DNA of 64,000 nt, taken from assembly GCA_041394605.1 (NCBI GenBank), contig JAWKHX010000005.1:124001-188000 (forward strand), written 5' to 3'. The stretch comes from UBA668 sp041394605. Its GTDB lineage: Bacteria; Actinomycetota; Acidimicrobiia; Acidimicrobiales; Ilumatobacteraceae. How positions within the stretch are numbered: position 1 is the first letter of the stretch; each line of letters opens with the position of its first letter. Positions 8,745 to 17,459 of this stretch are shown one piece after another. Under the pieces are notes generated by a model, which was given only the letters and a program-made list of their open reading frames with translations, had not been told where the DNA came from and did no database searches. A program made the translations under genes and the position numbers.

Positions 8745-9032
8745 TCACTCCTCGACATCCGCGTCGGCGAGCTCCTGCTCCACCGCTTCGAAGTCCAGAT
8801 CGGCGTCGTCGATCGCGTCCTCTGGGCCGACCTTCTCCGGCCCCACCTGGTCCGGCTGCTTCGGCTTGCCCGGCTCCTTGGGCTGGACCGGCTCACCGGC
8901 AATCGCGAGGATCTTCACGAACTTGCCGTCGATCTGGCACAGGTAGGTGCTCGGCCGCACCGCCACCTCGATGACCGGCGCGTCTGCGGGATCATCAGCT
9001 GCCTTCACCCTGGAATGGATCTCGATCGGCAT
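8745..9032 (-). CDS. Unrecognised small protein with acidic tail, first gene of an orphan cassette
   Basis: A 95-residue protein. The start at ATG 9032 is fixed by a strong Shine-Dalgarno (GGGGAGG, ending 6 nt upstream). The first half is probably beta-rich (PVIEVAVRPSTYLCQIDG). The second half is Pro/Lys-rich (QPKEPGKPKQP) and then very acidic (DAIDDADLDFEAVEQELADADVEE). No membrane helix and no known motif. It lies 6 bp upstream of the membrane-protein gene in the same operon, so the two probably act together. The 12 bases ending at its start codon (GAGGTCACGATG) are identical to those before the orphan gene at 39818-40597. Confidence 0.65.
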   Translation of the reverse strand: MPIEIHSRVKAADDPADAPVIEVAVRPSTYLCQIDGKFVKILAIAGEPVQPKEPGKPKQPDQVGPEKVGPEDAIDDADLDFEAVEQELADADVEE

Positions 9033-9109
9033 CGTGACCTCCCCGTGGGGCGCGAACGTAGTGCACCGCAGCACACGCCGGTGACGGACTGCCGTCGTAG
9101 CCTGGGCCC

Positions 9110-9907
9110 ATGCCCGAGACGATCACGTCCCCCGACGACCCGCGGCTGGCGGACTACCAGGGGCTGAAGGGCCGGGCGGACAGCCGCACGGGGCCGGTGA
9201 TCGTGGAGAGCGAGGCCGCGGTGGCCCGCATCGAAGGGTCCCGCTGCGCGCCCCGCTCGTTCCTCCTCACCCCCCATCGCTACGAGCGGCTGCGCGACAC
9301 GGTGGACCGGGCGGGCGTGCCCGTGTTCCTGGCCGACAAGGATCTGATGGCCGAGATCGTCGGCTACGACATCCACCGCGGCGTGCTGGCGGTGGTGGAA
9401 CGCCCGGAGGAGCCGGCGCTGGACGACCTGCTGGCCACGGCCCGCCGGATCGTCGTGCTGGAGGGTTCCAACGACCACGAGAACATCGGCGCCATCGCCC
9501 GCTCCGCCCGCGGGCTGGGCGTGGATGCGCTGGTGCTGGACCCCACGTGTGCCGACCCGTTCGCCCGCCGGGCCGTGAGGGTGAGCATGGGCGAACTGCT
9601 GCACCTGCCGGTGGTGCGCTGCCGCACCTGGCCCGACCCGCTGGGCGCCATGGCCGCGGCGGGCTTCGAACTGTGGGCGCTGACGCCGCGGTCCACCGCC
9701 AACAGCCTGTACGACATGGGCATGCCCGAACTGGTGGCCCTGGTGGCCGGCGCCGAGGGGCCCGGCCTCACCCCGGCCACGCTGGCCAAGGTGCACTACG
9801 ACGTGCGCATCCCCATGCACCACGGGGTGGACTCGCTGAACATCGGCCACGCGCTGGCGATCGCGATGGCCGCCGTGGCGCCGCCGGTGGAGGAGGACCT
9901 GGGATGA
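9110..9907 (+). CDS. SpoU/TrmH-family RNA 2'-O-methyltransferase
   Basis: A 265-residue protein. The three SPOUT motifs are visible: LEGSNDHENIGAIARSA (motif 1), GAEGPGL (motif 2) and IPMHHGVDSLNIGHALAI (motif 3). These form the trefoil-knot S-adenosylmethionine site of 2'-O-ribose methyltransferases acting on rRNA or tRNA. The N-terminal 110 residues probably form the substrate-binding domain. Its stop overlaps the next gene by 4 nt (ATGA). The target nucleotide cannot be inferred. Confidence 0.88.
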   Translation: MPETITSPDDPRLADYQGLKGRADSRTGPVIVESEAAVARIEGSRCAPRSFLLTPHRYERLRDTVDRAGVPVFLADKDLMAEIVGYDIHRGVLAVVERPEEPALDDLLATARRIVVLEGSNDHENIGAIARSARGLGVDALVLDPTCADPFARRAVRVSMGELLHLPVVRCRTWPDPLGAMAAAGFELWALTPRSTANSLYDMGMPELVALVAGAEGPGLTPATLAKVHYDVRIPMHHGVDSLNIGHALAIAMAAVAPPVEEDLG

Positions 9908-11088
9908 GCGAGGCGCGCTTCGACGCTGCGGTGGTGGGCCTCGGCCCGATGGGCGGCGGCGCGCTGCGCCGACTGGCCAAGGACGGGCTGCGCTGCGTGG
10001 GTGTGGGTGCGCCCGAGCCACCCGCCCTCGCGCCGCACGAGGGCGTCTTCGCCAGCCACTACGACTCCGGCCGGATCACCCGGCACATGGATTCCACGTT
10101 CGAGTGGGCCGAGCTGGCCCGGCGGGCCATCGCCGACTACGCGGCCATCGAAGCAGAGGGCGGCGAACTGTTCCACCGGCCCGTCGGCCTGCGCTACGCG
10201 GTCAGCGACCAGCGCGAGCTGGAGGCCGTCCGCGAGGTGCTGGCCCGCCTCGGCCCCGTGGCCCGTGGCGTGCGCGAGCTGACGGCGTCCGACGACCCGC
10301 GGGTGGTGTTGCCCGACGGCGCCACGGTGCTGGCCGAGCCACGTCCGGCTGGTCACATCGACCCCCGGCGGATGGTCCGCGCCCAGGTCGCGGCCGCCGA
10401 GCGTGCCGGAGCCACGGTGGTGCGCGCCGAGGTGACGGCGGTGGCACCGGAGGCCGGTGGCTGGACCCTGGCACTGGGCGACGGCACCACCGTGCGCGCC
10501 GAGCGCTTGGTGGTGGCGGCTGGGCCGCACACCGACGAGTTGCCGGGGCTGCCCGTGCGGCCCTGGCTGGACGTGCGCGCCGAGGCGATCGTGATGGGCG
10601 TGCTGGACGACGCCGAGCAGGACCGGCTGGACGGCCTGCCGTCGCTGATCGCCGGCCTCGCCCACCCGGTCTACGAGGACTGCTACCTGGTGCCGCCCAC
10701 CGACTACCCGGACGGCACGGTGCGGGTGAAGCTCGGTGCCACCCGCCGGGTGCACCAGGAACTGACCGACGCTGCGGCCCGGCGGGCCTGGATGCGTGGC
10801 ACCGAGCACACCAACGAGATGGCCGACCTGCGATCGCTGGTGGAAGCCGTGCTGCCCGGTGTGCGGGCCACCGAGTGGGAGACCCGGCCGTGCCTGATCA
10901 CCGAGACCCCCACCCGCCGCCCCTACGTGGAGGAGGTGGCACCGGGCCTGGTGCTGGCCGCCGGCGGCAACGGCTACGCGGCCAAGAGCGGCCCGGCCAT
11001 CGGCGCGCTCGCTGCGACCTTGCTGAGAGAAGGCCGCTGGACCGACGAGGTGCTCGCCGCCGACCGCTTCCGCGTGGTCACCCGCTGA
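9904..11088 (+). CDS. FAD-dependent amine oxidoreductase (sarcosine / N-methyltryptophan oxidase-like)
   Basis: A 394-residue protein starting at ATG 9904, coupled to the methylase by ATGA. The N-terminus FDAAVVGLGPMGGGALRRLA is a Rossmann FAD-binding motif (GxGxxG variant). ASHYDSGRITRHMD matches the substrate-loop region of MSOX/SolA-type oxidases. The C-terminal GLVLAAGGNGYAAKSGPAIG matches the FAD-binding GxxGxGxK region. Family members oxidise N-methyl amino acids such as sarcosine with O2. The nearby TmpA/TmpB-like pair, which would yield glycine betaine, makes methylated glycine derivatives an attractive but unproven substrate. Confidence 0.8.
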   Translation: MSEARFDAAVVGLGPMGGGALRRLAKDGLRCVGVGAPEPPALAPHEGVFASHYDSGRITRHMDSTFEWAELARRAIADYAAIEAEGGELFHRPVGLRYAVSDQRELEAVREVLARLGPVARGVRELTASDDPRVVLPDGATVLAEPRPAGHIDPRRMVRAQVAAAERAGATVVRAEVTAVAPEAGGWTLALGDGTTVRAERLVVAAGPHTDELPGLPVRPWLDVRAEAIVMGVLDDAEQDRLDGLPSLIAGLAHPVYEDCYLVPPTDYPDGTVRVKLGATRRVHQELTDAAARRAWMRGTEHTNEMADLRSLVEAVLPGVRATEWETRPCLITETPTRRPYVEEVAPGLVLAAGGNGYAAKSGPAIGALAATLLREGRWTDEVLAADRFRVVTR

Positions 11089-11095
11089 GCGGCCG

Positions 11096-12316
11096 TCACG
11101 GCCGGCGGACGACGCGGCCGGCCTGGATCACGTGGGTGACGGCGTCGTCGGCCGCCAGCGCTGCGATGTCGGCCAGCGGGTCGGGGCGCACCAGCACGAT
11201 GTCCGCGTGGGCGCCTGGAGTGAGGCGGCCGATCTTGCCCTCCAGGTGACACAGACCCGGGTTCACCTGGTACATCGAGCCGAGGATCTGCCGGGCGGTC
11301 TCCACCTGGGAGCGGATGGCGAACTCGCGCCGCTGCATCACCTGCGACTCTCCCACCAGATCCGTGCCCCAGCCCATCGTCACGCCGGCGGCACGGGCCA
11401 ACTCCAGGGAGCGCAGGCCGGCGTCCAGCACCAGCTGGTTCTTCTCCTGGTTGGACTTCGGGAAGCCGAGCGCCTCGCCCATCTCGCGCATGCCGTCGTA
11501 GGCCGCGAGGGTGGGCACCAGCACGGCGCCGTGGGCGGCGATGGCCTGGGCAGCCGCCTGGTCCATCAGGTTGCCGTGCTCGATGGAGTGCACGCCGTTC
11601 TCCACGGCCATCACGATGGACTCCGGCAGGTAGGCGTGGGCCGCCACGTAGGTACGGCGGTGGCGGGCTTCCTCCACCGCCGCGGCGATCTCGGCCGGGG
11701 TGTACTGGACGGAGTCCAGCGGATCGCTGGGCGTGGCCACACCGCCGGACACATGGATCTTCAGGAAGTCGGACCCGTCGCGCAGGTTGTGGCGGGCAGC
11801 CTTGCGCACCGCGTCGGGCCCGTCGGCGACGATGCCGAACGCGGTGTGGCGCATCTCGCACGCGCACGTGGGCACGGGGCGTTCGCCGCCCTCGGCGTCG
11901 CCGTGGCCGCCAGTCTGGGTGAGCATCCGGCCGGCGCGCACGATGCGCGGCCCCTCGGTCATCCCGGTGCGGATGGCCCGCATCAGGCCCTCCACGTCGC
12001 CGCCCAGGTCGCGCACGGTGGTGAAGCCACGATGCAGGTTGGCGACGGCGATCTGCGCCATGGCCATCCCGAACTCGACCTCGGTCCAGGACGCCAGGCG
12101 GCGGAAGTCCAGCGTGGTGAGGCGGTGGTGCACATGGGCATCGATGAACCCGGGCAGCATGAACGCGCCCGCGGCGTCCACCACCACGTCACCCTCGCGG
12201 GTTGCTGCCTCGCCGACCGCGACGATCACCCCGTCCTCGGCCACCAGCGTGGCCTCGCCCGTGAACGTCAGGCTGTCCGTGTCGAAGCAGTTGGCATTGT
12301 TGATGATCAGCCGCAT
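11096..12316 (-). CDS. Metal-dependent amidohydrolase (imidazolonepropionase / Xaa-Pro dipeptidase-like)
   Basis: A 406-residue protein from ATG 12316. The TIM-barrel metal ligands are recognisable: GFIDAHVHH (HxH after strand 1), FLKIHVSGG (carboxylated Lys), AAHAY and IEHGN (His ligands), and MGWGTDL (final Asp). A beta-sandwich composite domain at both ends (N-terminal VVDAAGAFMLPG, C-terminal GAHADIVLV) is typical of the subtype I/II superfamily. Substrates in this family include proline dipeptides, imidazolones and other cyclic amides; which applies here is unknown. It is divergent from the TmpA-like gene across a 76-bp shared promoter region. Confidence 0.85.
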   Translation of the reverse strand: MRLIINNANCFDTDSLTFTGEATLVAEDGVIVAVGEAATREGDVVVDAAGAFMLPGFIDAHVHHRLTTLDFRRLASWTEVEFGMAMAQIAVANLHRGFTTVRDLGGDVEGLMRAIRTGMTEGPRIVRAGRMLTQTGGHGDAEGGERPVPTCACEMRHTAFGIVADGPDAVRKAARHNLRDGSDFLKIHVSGGVATPSDPLDSVQYTPAEIAAAVEEARHRRTYVAAHAYLPESIVMAVENGVHSIEHGNLMDQAAAQAIAAHGAVLVPTLAAYDGMREMGEALGFPKSNQEKNQLVLDAGLRSLELARAAGVTMGWGTDLVGESQVMQRREFAIRSQVETARQILGSMYQVNPGLCHLEGKIGRLTPGAHADIVLVRPDPLADIAALAADDAVTHVIQAGRVVRRP

Positions 12317-12392
12317 TGGTCCCACCCCGCGGTGGAACGCTAGCCGGGTCGAGTCGGCGCGCGGCCCACCGGCGGGATGCAATGATGCGCCG

Positions 12393-13571
12393 GTGACGTC
12401 GTCGCAGGTGTCGGCTCGCGCTGGCGCGTGGGTGGGGGCCGGGGGGCGGCGCGTCCGCTTGCGCCTCGACGGCAACGAGGCCGAACTGCACCCGGTGTGG
12501 CTGCGCGACCGGTCCCAGGAACCCGGGCAGGTGGAGCCCACCAACCGCCAACGGCTGTACACGCCCCGCGACCTGCCGGCCGACCTCGGGGTCGTCAGCG
12601 CCGCCGTCACCGGGGCCGACCTCACGGTTGCGTTCACCGACGGCCATCTCGCCCACCTCCCTCTCACCGACCTGGCCGTGGCGCTCGGCTGGGCGCCCGA
12701 CCCGGACGCACCGCCGCCGCCCGAACCCTGGACCACCCCGCTCGACCCGTTCCCGTACGTGGACTGGGCGACGCTCGGCTGGTCGGCAACCGAAGCCGAC
12801 CCTCACGCAGTGCTCGCATTCCTCACCGCCTTCTTCCGTCACGGTTACGTGGTGCTGCGGGACACGCCTGCGGAGGAAGGCACCCTGCGGCGGGTGGCCG
12901 ACCGCCTCGGCTACATCACCGGCAACAACTTCGGCTGGATCTTCGACGTGCGCGCCGAGGCGGCGCCCACGGACCTGGCCTACACCCCGATCGAACTGCT
13001 GGCCCACACCGACCAGCCGTACCGGCAGCCCGTCCCCGGCATCCAGCTTCTTCATTGCATCTGCAACGAGGCGCCCGGCGGCGACTCCACGCTCGTGGAC
13101 GGCCTGGCCGCATCGCAGGCGCTCGCCGGCGAGCACCCCGACCTGCACGCCGCCGTCGTGGCAACGGAAGTGGAGTGGCGCTACGACATGGTGACGGACA
13201 CGGTGGTCGACCGCGGCCACCTCCTGGAGTACGACCGCTTCGGGCGCTTCCGCCGCATCCGCTTCAACACCAAGCTGGACGCGGCGGTGCCCCGCCCCGG
13301 CGACGACCTGGACGCGTTCTATCTCGGCCGCCGCTGGCGGACCGAGTGGCTCAACGACCCCGCCCACCAGGTGACGTTCCGCCTGGAGCCGGGCGACGTG
13401 ATGTTCATGGACAACCTGCGCGTGCTGCACGGCCGCACCGCATTCGACCCCAGCCGCGGTCGGCGCCACCTGCAGGGTGCGTACATCGACCACGACGGAC
13501 CGGACACGATGTACCGGTTGACCATGCGCCGCCTGCATGCCGACCGCGCCACGGAGGGAGCGACCCGATGA
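12393..13571 (+). CDS. tmpA: 2-oxoglutarate/Fe(II) dioxygenase of the gamma-butyrobetaine hydroxylase family, TmpA-like
   Basis: A 392-residue protein; the GTG at 12393 is the only well-placed start. The N-terminal domain (about 20-100; LHPVWLRDR) is the DUF971/GBBH-N domain, followed by a TauD-type oxygenase domain. Iron ligands are H205 and D207 (LLAHTDQPYR) and H346 (RVLHGRTAF). It overlaps by 4 nt an HD-domain gene of the PhnZ/TmpB type. In Leisingera, TmpA hydroxylates 2-(trimethylamino)ethylphosphonate and TmpB cleaves the product to glycine betaine and phosphate. The gene pair argues for that role; alternatives are gamma-butyrobetaine or trimethyllysine hydroxylase. Confidence 0.75.
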   Translation: MTSSQVSARAGAWVGAGGRRVRLRLDGNEAELHPVWLRDRSQEPGQVEPTNRQRLYTPRDLPADLGVVSAAVTGADLTVAFTDGHLAHLPLTDLAVALGWAPDPDAPPPPEPWTTPLDPFPYVDWATLGWSATEADPHAVLAFLTAFFRHGYVVLRDTPAEEGTLRRVADRLGYITGNNFGWIFDVRAEAAPTDLAYTPIELLAHTDQPYRQPVPGIQLLHCICNEAPGGDSTLVDGLAASQALAGEHPDLHAAVVATEVEWRYDMVTDTVVDRGHLLEYDRFGRFRRIRFNTKLDAAVPRPGDDLDAFYLGRRWRTEWLNDPAHQVTFRLEPGDVMFMDNLRVLHGRTAFDPSRGRRHLQGAYIDHDGPDTMYRLTMRRLHADRATEGATR

Positions 13572-14203
13572 CCGAACCTGCACTGACCCGCCACACCTTC
13601 GACGGAACGATGCCCACCGGGGTCGTGGGCTTCACTGCCATGGCCGACGGCACGGCGGAGGACTACGCCCTGCTGGAGCGCTACGAGCAGGCCTACGTGG
13701 CCGGCCTGCCGGACCGCATCCTGGCGACGCTGAGCCACCTCGACGGCTCTCTCGGCGGGTACCGGATCTCCCGGTTGGAGCACTCGCTGCAGTCCGCCAC
13801 CCGCGCCCGCCGCGACGGAGCCGACACCAACTGGGTGGTGGCCGCGCTGGTGCACGACATCGGCGACGAACTGGCCCCCTACAACCACAGCGAGTTCGCC
13901 GCCGCCGTCCTGCAGCCGTACGTGCCCGAGGAGGTGTACTGGGTGGTTCTGCACCACGGCCTCTTCCAGAGCTACTACTACGCCCACCACCTCGGCGGCG
14001 ACCGCAACGCCCGCGACCGCTACCGCGACCACCGCTGGGCCGGGCTGTGCGAGGACTTCTGCGCCCGCTGGGACCAGTGCTCGTTCGACCCCGACTACCC
14101 CACCGACCCGCTGGCCGCGTTCGAGGCCGAGGTGCGCGAGGTGTTCGGCCGGGTGGCGTGGGACCCCGCCGTGGTGCGCGTCGGCAGCGAGCACCTGTAC
14201 TGA
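13568..14203 (+). CDS. tmpB: HD-domain mixed-valent diiron oxygenase, PhnZ/TmpB-like
   Basis: A 211-residue protein with a GGAGGG Shine-Dalgarno and an ATG overlapping the previous stop. HD-domain residues are H72 (LEHSLQSATRA), H96-D97 (VHDIGDELAPYNHSE), H129/H130, H140/H141 and D169 in WDQCSFDPDYP. The sequence style matches phosphonate-operon HD proteins (COG4341), a group long called phosphohydrolases but shown for PhnZ and TmpB to be O2-dependent C-P bond-cleaving diiron enzymes. The expected reaction is oxidative cleavage of a 1-hydroxyphosphonate to a carboxylate and phosphate. The 24-residue H72-to-HD spacing equals that in PhnZ. No phosphonate transporter lies nearby. Confidence 0.75.
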   Translation: MTEPALTRHTFDGTMPTGVVGFTAMADGTAEDYALLERYEQAYVAGLPDRILATLSHLDGSLGGYRISRLEHSLQSATRARRDGADTNWVVAALVHDIGDELAPYNHSEFAAAVLQPYVPEEVYWVVLHHGLFQSYYYAHHLGGDRNARDRYRDHRWAGLCEDFCARWDQCSFDPDYPTDPLAAFEAEVREVFGRVAWDPAVVRVGSEHLY

Positions 14204-14213
14204 GCCGACCCCG

Positions 14214-15251
14214 TCAGGTCAGCAGGAGCTCGCACCCCGTGCCCGCCAGCACCGCGTCCACCCTGGCGCGATCCGTCCCCTCCAGCGCTGCGTACCCCTC
14301 GCGCAGCCACTGCAGGCACTTGCCCTGGTACTTGAACGGCGCCTGGCGGTACTCCCGCCCGTCGATCTCGCAGACCACCTCGTCGGCGCCGCCCTCCAGC
14401 GCCGCAGCGTTGGCCAGCATGAACGGCGCGTACGTGCGGCCGGCCTCCATCAGCAGGTCGCGGGTGGCCGCGGGCAGGGCTTCCAACGTGCCCCAGCCGC
14501 CGTCGCCGACCTCCAGCCACGACAGGTCGTCCATCCGGTCCACCCAATGGATCACCTTCGGGGCGTCCACGGCGGCGATCGCCATCGGCGTCGGGTCCCA
14601 CTTCACCAGCTGGCTCAGCTGGCCGAACATGCCGAAGTCGCCGCGCCCCGGCCGGGCGCCGAGCAGGAAGTCCTGCGACCCCAACAGGTCGGTGAGGGTG
14701 GCCAGGACGCGGCGGTAGGAGGCTTCGAGGATCGGTGCGTTGGCATCGGTGCTGCCCACCATGGCCCGCCGCCCGATCTGCCGCCGGGTGATGAAGTCGT
14801 ACATCTTCGCCGCCTGGCCGGCACTGACCTGCAGGTTCTGCGACAGGGGCAGCAGCTTGCCGGCCTTGTCGATGTCCGCCTCGTAGGCCCAGCGGTAGTG
14901 GTACATCGGCTTGGTCAGCCACTCGTCGGCGAAGTCCTCGATCAGCGCGTCCACGAACGCCAGCGCCGGGTCGGGAGGCACCAGGCTGCGTTCGGCAACC
15001 ATGCCCTCGAGCCGCATGATCAGCGGCGAGGAATCCACCATCGCGTCGCCGTGCTCGCGGTCCGTGCGGCCTTCGGCGTCGGGGAAGACGATCACCGGGA
15101 TCAGCCGCACCGGCACGTCCGGCAGGTCGTCCCACCTGGAGTCGCGCAGCACCCAGCGGAACGGCAGGCGGCGATAGCGCAGCACCGCCCTCATCTTCAG
15201 CGTGTACGGCGAACCGTACTGGCCGGCCAGGACGAGCGGATGTTGCAGCAT
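14214..15251 (-). CDS. Glutathione S-transferase-like protein with long C-terminal extension
   Basis: A 345-residue protein. The N-terminal region (about 5-85) is a GST thioredoxin-like fold (LAGQYGSPYTLKMRAVLRYR, LIPVIVFPD, DSSPLIMRLE), with Ser-Pro-Tyr where thiol transferases would have a Cys motif. The all-helical GST C-terminal domain follows (about 100-230), and then an extension of about 100 residues. Actinobacteria generally use mycothiol rather than glutathione, so the ligand is uncertain. It converges with tmpB across 10 bp and lies 15 bp downstream of the degenerate GGDEF-EAL gene. Confidence 0.75.
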   Translation of the reverse strand: MLQHPLVLAGQYGSPYTLKMRAVLRYRRLPFRWVLRDSRWDDLPDVPVRLIPVIVFPDAEGRTDREHGDAMVDSSPLIMRLEGMVAERSLVPPDPALAFVDALIEDFADEWLTKPMYHYRWAYEADIDKAGKLLPLSQNLQVSAGQAAKMYDFITRRQIGRRAMVGSTDANAPILEASYRRVLATLTDLLGSQDFLLGARPGRGDFGMFGQLSQLVKWDPTPMAIAAVDAPKVIHWVDRMDDLSWLEVGDGGWGTLEALPAATRDLLMEAGRTYAPFMLANAAALEGGADEVVCEIDGREYRQAPFKYQGKCLQWLREGYAALEGTDRARVDAVLAGTGCELLLT

Positions 15252-15266
15252 GGAGGCCCCCTCAGG

Positions 15267-17429
15267 TCAGGGCCACTCCATCACTTCCGACGGCGCCGGG
15301 GCGAGTTCGGCGAGCGTCACCCCCGCGGCGCGCAGTCGGCGACGGCCATCCACGGTGTCCACCGGCAGCGGGGCGCTGACCACCCAGCCCAACTCATGGC
15401 CGGCAGCAGCCAGGGCGCGGGCCAGTTTGCGATCAGCAGAGCGGCCCAGCAGGTGGGCGAACGTCTCGGCGAGGCACAGCTGGTTGATCGGCAGCCCGCG
15501 TAGCCGCTGCAGCGAAAGACCCCCAGTGGCGCCGACCCCGCCCACGGCGACACTGGACCCGGCCTCCACCAGCATGTCCAGCGCCAGCAGCACGGCGTCG
15601 TCGTGCACCAGCAGGTCTGCCTCCATCACCTCCCAGCAGATTGCCGAAGGAGTGACCCCGGCACGGGCACACGCCTCACGCACCACGGTGCGCAACTGCG
15701 GGTCGAGCAGTTGGCGCGGCCCCACGTGCAGCACGAGCTTCGCCGTGCGGTCGGCCAGCATCGTCAGCCCGGTGAGCAGAAGGTGCGACACGGGGCCGAG
15801 GTTGGGCACGTGCGAGCCGCCGGTGGGCACCACCTGCCAGGTGCCGGGCACGGGCTCCCACAGCAGCAGCGGCCGCATCTGCACCACGCTCCCGACTCCC
15901 GCCAGGTCGACCACCGGTCGCAGCATCGTGCGGGTCCGCCCCGCGGCGACGGCGGCGAGCATGCGCTCGCGCTCCTCGTACTCGCCGGCGTAGTCCACCA
16001 GTGCCGGCACCTGACCGATCGAGACGGCGGTGCCTGGGGCGGCAGTGGCCGCCCACCGGGCCGCCCGCGCTGCATCACGCAGCAGGTGTTCCATCTCCTC
16101 CGCCGGGCGGGCGAACGGAGCTGACGCGATCCCCACGCTGCACCGCAACAGCACCTCGCCGCGGCCGGTGCCGACCGGCGCACGGAACGCCGCCAGCAGG
16201 CGCTCGGCGAGCACCGCGGCATCGATGTCGTCCACTTCGGCCAAGGCGACGATCCGCCCATCCGGGCGCGCGGCCGCCATGCCGGCAGCGCCGACCACGC
16301 GCTCCACCCGGTCCGTTGCCACCCTCAGCAACACCGCCCGCACCCGCTCGCCGTGCACCAGTTCCAGCTCCAGCACATTGCCCGGTTCCACCACGAAGGC
16401 AGACACCGGCCGGTTCGTGGGGCGCGAAGGTGCCAGCCAGTCGGCAACCAGCCGCTCGGCCGCCCCGGCGCCGGCGTCCGCGGCCACCACGGATGCCACC
16501 GGGCCGGTGCGGGCATCGCGCGTGCTTCCGGCAAGGCGCAGCGCAAGGGTGCCCACGATCAACCCGCCGAGCAGCCCGGCCACCACGACCTCCATGTAGG
16601 ACAGTTCGGCGTGCCCACGTGCCAGCACCAGCACCACCGAGATCGATCCAGCAACGAACAGCAGCATCCGCCACCGAACACCCACCCGCCCACGCGTGAT
16701 CGGCATGCGCATCATCTGGCGGGTCATGCTGGGCAGGAACAGGCCCGGTGCCACGGCATACGCGGCGGCGTAGAGGGCCAACTTCACGCGTTCGGACGTG
16801 AGCCACAGATCCGCCGCGTCGGCGGCGTACAGCAACTGGCCGACGGACACGAACAGTTCGCCCACCACCAGCACGGGCAGCCGGTGCCGCTGCCGGGCGA
16901 GCGCGGCCACCGTGACGGCCAGGCACGCGCCCCACGCCGTGAGGTCCACGCAGTCCATCCACATCTCCATGGCGCCGACGCGGCCGGCGTCCAGCCCGGG
17001 CACCAGCAGCCACCGCCAGACGGCGAGTGCGATCGCCAGCGTGGCGATCACCACTTCGAAGAGGAGGTCGCGGTCGCGCAGGCGGATGCGCCATCCGACG
17101 ACCACCAGCACGAACGTGGTGACGGGGCCAGCGGCATCCAACGCCGGGCTGGCCGCCATCATCCCCGCCTCGTAGAAGATCGAGGAGATGATGTTCACCA
17201 CCAGCAGCACGGACGCTCCGGCGAGCAGCCAGGTGGACGCGGCGCTGCCGCGGCGGCGTTGCCACAAGCCGACCGCGAAGAACATCGCGCCGGCCAACAG
17301 TTGGGGCAGTTGCTCGAGGGGTTCGGGCAGCACGAAGACCGCGGTCACGATGACCGCTGTCCACAACGCCAGTCCGGCGAACTCCCCCCGATTCCGTGTG
17401 TCCCCGTTCACCCCGCCACCCTGCGCCAT
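15267..17429 (-). CDS. Membrane protein with degenerate GGDEF and EAL domains
   Basis: A 720-residue protein (ATG 17429; upstream in-frame GTGs at 17432 and 17450 are alternatives). The first roughly 300 residues hold about eight or nine membrane helices. The GGDEF-like domain (about 390-470) lacks the active motif (PDGRI) but keeps AERLLAAF and CSVGIAS. The EAL-like domain (about 480-720) also lacks catalytic residues: EAL reads MRP, the DDFG loop reads GGVG, and KxD reads CLA, while CWEVME and LRGLPINQL keep the fold. It should neither make nor degrade c-di-GMP; a ligand-binding or scaffold role is inferred. Confidence 0.75.
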   Translation of the reverse strand: MAQGGGVNGDTRNRGEFAGLALWTAVIVTAVFVLPEPLEQLPQLLAGAMFFAVGLWQRRRGSAASTWLLAGASVLLVVNIISSIFYEAGMMAASPALDAAGPVTTFVLVVVGWRIRLRDRDLLFEVVIATLAIALAVWRWLLVPGLDAGRVGAMEMWMDCVDLTAWGACLAVTVAALARQRHRLPVLVVGELFVSVGQLLYAADAADLWLTSERVKLALYAAAYAVAPGLFLPSMTRQMMRMPITRGRVGVRWRMLLFVAGSISVVLVLARGHAELSYMEVVVAGLLGGLIVGTLALRLAGSTRDARTGPVASVVAADAGAGAAERLVADWLAPSRPTNRPVSAFVVEPGNVLELELVHGERVRAVLLRVATDRVERVVGAAGMAAARPDGRIVALAEVDDIDAAVLAERLLAAFRAPVGTGRGEVLLRCSVGIASAPFARPAEEMEHLLRDAARAARWAATAAPGTAVSIGQVPALVDYAGEYEERERMLAAVAAGRTRTMLRPVVDLAGVGSVVQMRPLLLWEPVPGTWQVVPTGGSHVPNLGPVSHLLLTGLTMLADRTAKLVLHVGPRQLLDPQLRTVVREACARAGVTPSAICWEVMEADLLVHDDAVLLALDMLVEAGSSVAVGGVGATGGLSLQRLRGLPINQLCLAETFAHLLGRSADRKLARALAAAGHELGWVVSAPLPVDTVDGRRRLRAAGVTLAELAPAPSEVMEWP

Positions 17430-17459
17430 CACAACGACACGGCGCGTCACGAGGCTAGT

